Assembly: GCF_000374845.1 (NCBI RefSeq)
Contig: NZ_KB895413.1
Coordinates: forward strand, 1 to 64,000
Direction of reading: 5' to 3'
DNA length: 64,000 bases
Origin: Paenibacillus terrigena DSM 21567
GTDB lineage: Bacteria > Bacillota > Bacilli > Paenibacillales > Paenibacillaceae
The notes under the pieces are model-generated. The model saw only the letters and a list, made by a program, of their open reading frames with translations, searched no databases and had not been told where the DNA came from. This document shows, one piece after another, positions 44,586 through 51,092 of the stretch (the stretch's first letter is position 1; each line of letters starts with the position of its first letter). The translations under genes were made by a program, and so were the position numbers.

Positions 44586-44771
44586 CTAACGAATCGTAGC
44601 AGCCTTATTTGTGAGAAAAAGCGCTTAAATTCGGGCTAACGAACTCTAGTGACGCTATTGAACTCTTTTTGAAGGAAAAAGGGTGTTTTGACATCAAATA
44701 GAGCTTATGAGATTCGTTAGAATAAAAAACTATATGCTTTTGATGGAATAGGCATTCTTGAGTTCGTTAGC
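44586..44771. repeat. Intergenic element with CTAACGAAnTC ends
   Basis: Four copies of one motif: CTAACGAATC (44586-44595) and GCTAACGAACTC (44635-44646) point one way; GAGATTCGTTAG (44709-44720) and GAGTTCGTTAGC (44760-44771) point the other. The result is a nested inverted pair of about 186 bases with no coding capacity. This looks like a dispersed non-coding repeat; other copies would be outside the window. Confidence 0.6.
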
Positions 44772-44867
44772 CGCTTCCGCACGCAGCTCAATTTACATTG
44801 GACGCCGCCGTACCCTAAAAAAGTAATTTTTTCAATCAAAATAAAGAAATTTTCAATCATTTATAAG

Positions 44868-44896
44868 TTCAAAATGAAAGCGAATTCAATTACAAT
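44868..44896 (+). promoter_or_regulatory. Promoter of the CAT-domain gene with cre in the spacer
   Basis: TTCAAA (44868-44873), 17-base spacer, TACAAT (44891-44896). TGAAAGCGAATTCA (44875-44888) inside the spacer is a full match to TGNAANCGNNNNCA, so CcpA repression is expected. Confidence 0.65.
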
Positions 44897-44959
44897 TAGA
44901 TGGAGATGATGTTAGAGGCTCGTAGGAGTAACTTTTTATAGGAATGGAGAGATGACAGG

Positions 44960-45145
44960 ATGCATCGTGAGATCGTTCAAATTATTTCCCATAATGCTGT
45001 TATTGTGAAAGGCTCGAGCAACACGCAATTCATCGCATTCGGTAAAGGGATCGGATTTAAGAAAAAAGAAGGCATGATGATCCAGCAAGCGGATATTATC
45101 CAAGAGTATATGATGCAGCCGATTTCCGGTACAAAATCGATGTAA
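44960..45145 (+). CDS. Free-standing CAT RNA-binding domain protein
   Basis: 61-residue protein: MHREIVQIISHNAVIVKGSS, FIAFGKGIGFKKKEGMMI and QQADIIQEYMM. This is the complete co-antiterminator (CAT) RNA-binding domain of the SacY/LicT/BglG family (the first 55-60 residues), with no PRD regulatory domains after it; a real stop and terminator follow. In full proteins PRDs control dimerisation by PTS phosphorylation, whereas isolated CAT domains of SacY and LicT bind RNA constitutively. GGAGA precedes ATG 44960. The cre-containing promoter would tie its level to carbon status. The RNA target is unknown. Confidence 0.82.
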   Translation: MHREIVQIISHNAVIVKGSSNTQFIAFGKGIGFKKKEGMMIQQADIIQEYMMQPISGTKSM

Positions 45146-45153
45146 GCATTCGT

Positions 45154-45196
45154 AAAGAGACTGAAGCCAGCTACCTTGGGTTTAGTCTCTTTTTTG
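45154..45196 (+). terminator. Terminator after the CAT-domain gene
   Basis: AAAGAGACT (45154-45162) pairs with AGTCTCTTT (45184-45192) followed by further T. No overlapping antiterminator (RAT) hairpin could be made out. Confidence 0.8.
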
Positions 45197-45240
45197 TTGG
45201 ATTTTGGAAAAAGAGACGATTCAAGGGGCTTGAATTAGGT

Positions 45241-45296
45241 ATATCAAATTGATTAGAATAGAATAAAAGGTATATTCTTTTAATATAATTTGATAT
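45241..45296 (+). promoter_or_regulatory. Promoter framed by an inverted repeat
   Basis: TTGATT (45249-45254), 16-base spacer, TATATT (45271-45276). ATATCAAATT (45241-45250) and AATTTGATAT (45287-45296) are perfect 10-bp complements that bracket it, a layout suited to repressor looping or a symmetric operator. Confidence 0.5.
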
Positions 45297-45330
45297 TCAT
45301 ATTTAATCATGGGTGAGGGAGTGGATTGAA

Positions 45331-47949
45331 ATGAAGAATCCGTTTTCATTAGACGAGAGTCAAATTCAGAACATCGAACAAAAGTTTGAAATCAAAAAGA
45401 AATTGGCGCAAGCGAAAGAAAAGGAACTTTTTGATGTTTTAGAGCAGCCAATGAGTGAGGAAGAACGGTTCGCGCTTAAGTTTTTATATGCTTATATGCC
45501 ATTAAATGATTTGGCGGATTATGACGCAGAGCTCTTCTTGAGCCATGTACGAACTTCCATTGAAATTCGGAATAAGGTACCTTGGGGGCATCAAATTTCG
45601 GATCACCTGTTCCTTCACTTTGTCCTGCCGTATCGAGTCAACAATGAGAATATTGAAGATTGCCGCGGTTGGTTCTTCGATCAAATCTTTGATCGCGTGA
45701 AAAATCTATCGATGGAGCAAGCGATTCTGGAGATTAATCATTGGTGTCATGAAAAGGCGACGTATATCGGAAATGACCCAAGAACCGTATCGCCACTTAC
45801 CTTGATTCGCACGACACTCGGTAGATGTGGGGAACAGTCCACGCTAGCAGTGGCAGCGCTTCGCAGCTTAGGTATTCCGGCACGTCAATGTTATACACCG
45901 CGCTGGGCGCATTGTGATTCCAACCATGCATGGGTCGAAGCTTATGCGGATGGAACATGGTATTTCCTAGGGGCTTGCGAGCCTGAAGCAAGACTGAATG
46001 AAGGGTGGTTCCGTGCGCCTGCACTGCGTGCGATGTTAGTGAACACACGTGTTCCAGCGAACTACCCAGGTCCAGAGGAAGCGACTTTATCCGAGATGTG
46101 GTACACCGAAATCAATGTTCTTCCGACATATGCGGAGAGCAAGAAAGTTACGATTACGGTGAAGGATGAGCAAGGGGCAGCCGTTCAAGGCGCGAAGGTT
46201 CAATTCCAGCTCTATAACACGGCAGAATTCTTCCCCATCGCGACAATTACGACTGATGAGCAGGGACAGGCGTCACTTACAACAGGTTATGGGGATTTGT
46301 GGATTCATGCAGTGAACGGCAATCGATGGGGAACGAAGAAGCTTCGTGTCGCGGATGCGAGTGAGATGGAAATCTGTATCGTGGAGCAGTCTCCTGAGAG
46401 CGGTTTCTTGGAGTTCGATATGGTGCCTCCGATGGAACAACCGGACTCAGCCAATACGGGGATTACCGAAGAAGAGAAGCAAGAGAATACGCGTCGGGTG
46501 CAAGAGGGTGCCGCCATTCGTGCTTCCTATGAGCATACCTTTGTGAACCAAGAGCAGGCAGAAGCACTCGCAGCAGAGCTAGATTTACCGTCGGCAAGGG
46601 TCTGGGACATGCTGAGCAGAGCGCGCGGGAATAGCCATGAAATTGCAGCATATTTGAAGGAGTTTACACCACAATTCGGCGAATGGTCCCTTAAGCTGCT
46701 CGAGAGTCTGAATGTCAAAGATTTAACGGATACGTTCCGCAATGCTCTGGAAGATCACTTGGTGAATGCATCCGCATTCGCTTCTACGCATGAGGATGAG
46801 ACGTTTATGCGGTACATTCTGTGTCCGCGAATCAACACGGAGATGATTGTACCATTCAGAGCATTCTTCCTATCGCAATTTACAGCGGAGGAGCAGGAGC
46901 AATTCCGTCAGAAGCCGGTTGCACTTGCACAGTGGATTGCAGATCATGTGGAAGTACTTGAGAACTATAACTACTACCAAGGATCTGCGACACCGCGCGG
47001 CAGCTTTGAACTGCGTAAGGCTGATCGTCTGTCTGTCTATCTATTATTCGTTGCGATGGCGCGCAGCTTCGGTATTCCTGCGAGACTTGATCCAAGTGAG
47101 CGGTTGCCTCAATTTATGGAAGCGGGTGTATGGAAAGAAGTGACTTCGATTCTCGTAGGTGACATGGATCCGGTCGAAGTGCTCAGTGAGAACGACGGAG
47201 GATACATTAAGCTACACCAAGCTGAAGGCACAACAATGGAGTATTTCCGCAACTTCTCGATTGCTAGATTTGATAACGCTGTCTATAAGACGCTGCAATA
47301 TCCTTACGGCAAATCGGATTGGAACGGCGAAACGCTAGAGGTGAAATCCGGGTCTTACCGCCTGACAACGGGTACACGGTTAAGCAGTGGTACTGTGCTC
47401 ATTCGGATGCATATGTTTACGGTTGAGCCAGGCCAGACGATCGAGATTACGCCTGTCTTCCGTGAAGAAACCATCGAGCTTCCTGTACTCGGTGAAATAG
47501 ATCCGCAATTGTCACTTAGCTTCCTCTCAGGAGCTGCAAGTGCAGCGAAATCGCTGGCTAAAGATGGTGGCATGCTGCTCGCATGGATCGAGCCGGATCG
47601 GGAACCATCGAAGCATCTTATTCGTGAATTGCGTGAGCTTACCGCAGAATTCGAAGCATGGGGCGGCCCGATTAGTCTTGTCATTAGCGAGAATAACCGG
47701 ACAGCAGCGTTTGATCCAAGCGCGTATGCAGATCTTCCAACCAAGACACAATTCGCAATCGATGCGGAGGATGCTGGTTTGATTCAGGTAACGGGGGATG
47801 CCGAAGCCGCACAGTCGCAAAGTCTGCCGCTTGTATTCGTCATTGACCAAGAGGGACAGATTCGTTACAAATCTGCCGGATATAAATTAGGTATTGGTAG
47901 AGAGGCGCTGCAAGTGATTAAGGGGATTAGCGCGAGCGTTGTGCATTAA
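45331..47949 (+). CDS. Transglutaminase-like protein with thioredoxin-like C-terminus
   Basis: 872-residue soluble protein. A transglutaminase core at about 110-240 has Cys166 in LGRCGEQSTLAVAALRSLGI and His199 in SNHAWVEAYADG; the third residue is not obvious. A beta-sandwich carrying VTITVKDEQGAAVQGAKVQF is a carboxypeptidase-regulatory-like module (about 270-350). A second, degenerate transglutaminase-like half (RLSVYLLFVAMARSFGIPAR) spans 480-620. The end (MLLAWIEPDREPSKHLIREL, LPLVFVIDQEGQIRYKSAGY) is thioredoxin/AhpC-like without a CxxC. ATG 45331 follows GAGGGAG at nine bases. No signal peptide. The fold is shared by papain-like amidases, including peptide N-glycanases. The activity is unknown; the glycan setting makes an amidase or protease role plausible. 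Confidence 0.78.
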   Translation: MKNPFSLDESQIQNIEQKFEIKKKLAQAKEKELFDVLEQPMSEEERFALKFLYAYMPLNDLADYDAELFLSHVRTSIEIRNKVPWGHQISDHLFLHFVLPYRVNNENIEDCRGWFFDQIFDRVKNLSMEQAILEINHWCHEKATYIGNDPRTVSPLTLIRTTLGRCGEQSTLAVAALRSLGIPARQCYTPRWAHCDSNHAWVEAYADGTWYFLGACEPEARLNEGWFRAPALRAMLVNTRVPANYPGPEEATLSEMWYTEINVLPTYAESKKVTITVKDEQGAAVQGAKVQFQLYNTAEFFPIATITTDEQGQASLTTGYGDLWIHAVNGNRWGTKKLRVADASEMEICIVEQSPESGFLEFDMVPPMEQPDSANTGITEEEKQENTRRVQEGAAIRASYEHTFVNQEQAEALAAELDLPSARVWDMLSRARGNSHEIAAYLKEFTPQFGEWSLKLLESLNVKDLTDTFRNALEDHLVNASAFASTHEDETFMRYILCPRINTEMIVPFRAFFLSQFTAEEQEQFRQKPVALAQWIADHVEVLENYNYYQGSATPRGSFELRKADRLSVYLLFVAMARSFGIPARLDPSERLPQFMEAGVWKEVTSILVGDMDPVEVLSENDGGYIKLHQAEGTTMEYFRNFSIARFDNAVYKTLQYPYGKSDWNGETLEVKSGSYRLTTGTRLSSGTVLIRMHMFTVEPGQTIEITPVFREETIELPVLGEIDPQLSLSFLSGAASAAKSLAKDGGMLLAWIEPDREPSKHLIRELRELTAEFEAWGGPISLVISENNRTAAFDPSAYADLPTKTQFAIDAEDAGLIQVTGDAEAAQSQSLPLVFVIDQEGQIRYKSAGYKLGIGREALQVIKGISASVVH

Positions 47950-48011
47950 TAGATGGTGACATAAGACGACTTTTTGACCACATAGGAAAAGATAATACCT
48001 TTCCTATTGGC

Positions 48012-48095
48012 GATAAAACCACCCTCTAATCGCGGTCGTTCTGCACTGAAATGACTTCGATAGAGGTTTTATCACTTCCTCTAAGTGTGATAAAA
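48012..48095. promoter_or_regulatory. Repeated GATAAAA half-sites before the regulator gene
   Basis: GATAAAACC (about 48012-48020) faces GGTTTTATC (48065-48073), and TTTTATCAC (48067-48075) faces GTGATAAAA (48087-48095). These overlapping inverted repeats end 16 bases before the regulator start and suggest autoregulation. Confidence 0.5.
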
Positions 48096-48110
48096 TGGTT
48101 ATATTTGTAG

Positions 48111-49265
48111 ATGGACGAACGACTGGACGTGATGATTTTGGAATCGGAAAATAAACCACTCTATATGCGAATTTTGGGCGATTTGCAAGAGAAGATTCGT
48201 ACGGGGCAATATGTGCCGGAGCAGCAGCTTCCAACCGAGGTGGACCTTGCGGAACAATACGGCGTGAGCCGGATTACGTCCAAACGTGCCTTGATCGAAT
48301 TAGAGCGGGAAGGTCTGATCTACCGCAAACGCGGCAGCGGAAGCTATGTGAAGCATCCGGAAGACGCGAACCTAGCTGGGGAGACGGGAAGTCCGGTAGC
48401 GCATCGGATTATTTCGATGGTCCTACCCTACATGGCGACGAGTGAACTCGATTACATCAAGGGAGCGCATGATTATCTGGATTCCAAAGGATATTTTCTT
48501 ACGATTCACAATAGCAATTGGAAGAAAGATAAGGAACGTGAAATTATAACGAAAATCCCGAAGAGCGGCCCAAGCGGGATCATTCTCTATCCGATCAGCA
48601 CGATTAGTAATATCGACGTGGTGCATGCGATCTATTCGAACGATTTTCCGATCGTGACGATTGACCAATATTTCGATAGTCTACCGATCAGCAGTGTTGT
48701 ATCGGACAACTTCGAGGGAGGATACCAGACAGCGAAACGGTTAATTGAGCTGGGACACGAACGTATTGCGTTCGTCTCAAGCGTCAGTGTCGAATACCGA
48801 AGTTCGGTAAGGGATCGATACTTGGGTTATTGCAGAGCGCTGAAAGACCATCGTATTGTCATTGATACTGAGCTGTTGGTCACGGATTTCCATACGGAGA
48901 TGTATTCGCCGCATGCGAGTACATTCTATAACACGCTGATCGATCGACTGCTGGATTTGGATGTGACCGCGATTCAGACGGAGCATGACCATCTTGCTGT
49001 GGATCTGGTTCGGTGTTGTCTAGAGAAGGGTATTCAAGTGCCGGAGCAGCTCGCCATTGCTGGATTCGATGATCATGATGTATCCCGGCAAGCCGAAGTA
49101 CCTGTGAGCTCCGTTGCCCAGAATTACTATGCGATCGGATACGAGGCTGCTCGGACGATTGTTCAGCGTATTGAACAGCCGGAGCTAGAACCTCAACAGG
49201 TGAAAGTGCCTATTCGCTTGATTGAGCGTGAATCGACAGGGCAGCCTTCGAATTTATCGGTGTAA
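48111..49265 (+). CDS. GntR-LacI hybrid (AraR-like) regulator
   Basis: 384-residue regulator. GntR winged helix at 10-80 (KPLYMRILGDLQEKIRTGQY, QLPTEVDLAEQYGVSRITSK, YRKRGSGSYVKHP) joined to a LacI-type sugar-binding domain at 100-375 (GIILYPISTISNIDVVHAIY, SSVVSDNFEGGYQTAKRLIE, GHERIAFVSS, AIAGFDDHDVSRQAEVPVSS). This is the AraR arrangement, which senses a sugar through the C-terminal domain. The start is ATG 48111 or ATG 48132; neither has a strong site. It precedes the long transporter/GH38 operon and is its likely repressor. Confidence 0.88.
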   Translation: MDERLDVMILESENKPLYMRILGDLQEKIRTGQYVPEQQLPTEVDLAEQYGVSRITSKRALIELEREGLIYRKRGSGSYVKHPEDANLAGETGSPVAHRIISMVLPYMATSELDYIKGAHDYLDSKGYFLTIHNSNWKKDKEREIITKIPKSGPSGIILYPISTISNIDVVHAIYSNDFPIVTIDQYFDSLPISSVVSDNFEGGYQTAKRLIELGHERIAFVSSVSVEYRSSVRDRYLGYCRALKDHRIVIDTELLVTDFHTEMYSPHASTFYNTLIDRLLDLDVTAIQTEHDHLAVDLVRCCLEKGIQVPEQLAIAGFDDHDVSRQAEVPVSSVAQNYYAIGYEAARTIVQRIEQPELEPQQVKVPIRLIERESTGQPSNLSV

Positions 49266-49296
49266 TGGTATGATATAGGGTGTTAACGACCAAGGG

Positions 49297-49344
49297 TAAG
49301 CCTTCTCCAAGGTGCGATATGCATCAAGGAGAAGGCTTATTTTA
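49297..49344 (+). terminator. Terminator of the GntR-LacI gene
   Basis: TAAGCCTTCTCC (49297-49308) and GGAGAAGGCTTA (49328-49339) form a perfect 12-bp stem, followed by TTTTAT. Confidence 0.85.
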
Positions 49345-49408
49345 TGCGTAATTAACGAAATTAAATATACTTAATATTTATTTTTTTAAAAAAGGTATAT
49401 CTAATGTA

Positions 49409-49437
49409 TTTACAAAATTTGTACTCCTCCGTATAAT
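49409..49437 (+). promoter_or_regulatory. Promoter of the transporter/GH38 operon
   Basis: TTTACA (49409-49414), 17-base spacer, TATAAT (49432-49437). It is followed by a GGAACA/TGTTCC inverted pair at 49447-49475 and a near-cre TGTAAGCGTTTTTA at 49494-49507 (one mismatch), both within the leader. Consistent with dual control by a specific repressor and CcpA. Confidence 0.72.
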
Positions 49438-49446
49438 ACAGATTAT

Positions 49447-49475
49447 GGAACACAGTTGATATAACCCGTTGTTCC
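49447..49475. promoter_or_regulatory. Inverted repeat at the transcription start
   Basis: GGAACA (49447-49452) and TGTTCC (49470-49475) flank the expected start site of the operon. A candidate operator for the GntR-LacI protein, although its half-sites differ from the GATAAAA set before that gene. Confidence 0.45.
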
Positions 49476-49569
49476 AATTTCTTTAACTGGATATGTAAGC
49501 GTTTTTATTAAGGACGCTAATTATCGGTTAGGGAGGAAGTCCAAATTTATCAGATCGTGGGGGATTCAG

Positions 49570-50970
49570 ATGAAAGCGCTTAAATTTACTTCGTATTTCT
49601 TAACGCTCATGTTGATCGTGAGTGTGATCGGCTGCTCTAAGGGCACCGACACGAAACCGGCTGCAGAGCCAGCAGCACAGCAGGAAGACACAACGAAGAC
49701 TGAGCCTGCGCAAGAAGAACCAGCTGCAACAGAGAAGAAATTCGATTTGAATGGTCAGACCGTGAAGATTGGTGTGTGGTGGGACGATGCTGATCCTCGC
49801 ACGATGAAAGAAAAAGGCCCTGCAGAAGAAGCACAGATCAAACTGATCGAAGAAGCAGAGAAGAAGTATAACGCGAAGATCGAATTTGTGAAATTCGGCG
49901 ACTATGGTAAATACGTGGAGAACTTCACGGTGACTTCCCTATCTGGTGAACCGTTCGCGGATATCGTGAGATTGGAATTGTTCTGGGCATTCCCTCAGCT
50001 AGTAAACAAAGAATTCATTCAACCGCTTGATGAGTGGATCGATGTGAAGGATGCGAAGTATATCGATTGGATGAGAGTGGGCGGCAGCTACAAAGGCAAG
50101 CAATACGGCATCGTCGATTCCGCGCCATCCCCATACGGTATTTTCTACAATAAGACACTTGTTCAGAAGCTTGGTCTAGAAGATCCATATGAGCTTCAAC
50201 AAAAAGGTGAATGGACTTGGGATAAGTTCCGTGAGTTCGCGAAGAAAGCAACACAAGATACGAACGGCGACGGCAAAACAGATGTATGGGGTCTATCCGG
50301 TGCTTACGGCAAGCTCAAAGCTTTCACAGAGCAAGTGGTATATACCAATAAAGGTTCTGTAGACAAGGATGAGAACGGCGAAATCAAGTTCTCGTTGAAT
50401 GGTCCTAACGCAGTTGAAGCATTGCAATACGTATCGGATCTATTCAATGTCGACAAATCGATTCAACAACCGATTCCAGACGATGCAAGCAAAGAGTTCA
50501 TTGCAGGTAAAGGCGTTATGTATTCCGGCTTCAGCTGGGAGCTTGGCGGATTCGTTGAGAACATGAAAGGTCAAGATTTAGGCTACGTGTTCTTCCCGAA
50601 AGGTCCGAAAGCAGATAAATATGTATCTTACACACCGTTCGGCAACATGTGGATGGTATCGAAATATTCCAAGAATGCAGAAGCAGCACTTCATATCATT
50701 GACGAAATTAGCTTGAACGAAGCGGGAAGAAAGCTGTCTGAAGAATCCTGGCAGACTTCTTATCCGAACAAAGAGTCAATGGATACGCGTAAGCAAATGG
50801 CAGGTAACATTGACTACATTTCCTACTATGCGATTCCAGACGGTGAGAAATTGTTCGAAGGCGTTGTGAAGGAGATTACGGAAGGTAAAGTATCTCCAGC
50901 AACAGCAATTGATAAAGCGAAACCACAATTCGAAGCGAACATCAAGAAATTGTTGGATTCAAGCAAATAA
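49570..50970 (+). CDS. Sugar ABC substrate-binding lipoprotein
   Basis: 466-residue family 1 binding protein. Lipobox VIGC at the end of MKALKFTSYFLTLMLIVSVI, a long Ala/Glu/Pro/Thr linker to about residue 56, then VKIGVWWDDADPRTMKEKG, GEPFADIVRLELFWAFPQLV, YGIFYNKTLVQKLGLEDPYE and a DTNGDGKTDVWGL loop. First gene of the operon and followed by a stable hairpin at 51017-51062. Captures the sugar for one of the two permease pairs downstream. Confidence 0.92.
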   Translation: MKALKFTSYFLTLMLIVSVIGCSKGTDTKPAAEPAAQQEDTTKTEPAQEEPAATEKKFDLNGQTVKIGVWWDDADPRTMKEKGPAEEAQIKLIEEAEKKYNAKIEFVKFGDYGKYVENFTVTSLSGEPFADIVRLELFWAFPQLVNKEFIQPLDEWIDVKDAKYIDWMRVGGSYKGKQYGIVDSAPSPYGIFYNKTLVQKLGLEDPYELQQKGEWTWDKFREFAKKATQDTNGDGKTDVWGLSGAYGKLKAFTEQVVYTNKGSVDKDENGEIKFSLNGPNAVEALQYVSDLFNVDKSIQQPIPDDASKEFIAGKGVMYSGFSWELGGFVENMKGQDLGYVFFPKGPKADKYVSYTPFGNMWMVSKYSKNAEAALHIIDEISLNEAGRKLSEESWQTSYPNKESMDTRKQMAGNIDYISYYAIPDGEKLFEGVVKEITEGKVSPATAIDKAKPQFEANIKKLLDSSK

Positions 50971-51016
50971 CATCAAATTTGAACGACCTCTAAATTAAAT
51001 TCCGCTCTTGATATGA

Positions 51017-51062
51017 TCCCCTAATCCTGTCCCAGCTCGCTGGTTCTACGGTGATTAGGGGA
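51017..51062 (+). promoter_or_regulatory. Intra-operon stem-loop after the first binding-protein gene
   Basis: TCCCCTAATC (51017-51026) and GATTAGGGGA (51053-51062) form a perfect 10-bp stem without a T-run, 30 bases before the next gene. It probably stabilises the binding-protein message or weakens read-through. Confidence 0.6.
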
Positions 51063-51092
51063 ATTGCTTAAGAGGAGGGGGAAAATAAACGT

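Noticed and set aside
45146-45312. Search for a RAT antiterminator overlapping the terminator after the CAT-domain gene
   Set aside because: The terminator is simple and the later AT-rich inverted repeats lack the GC and internal-loop pattern of known RAT hairpins, so no target is claimed.
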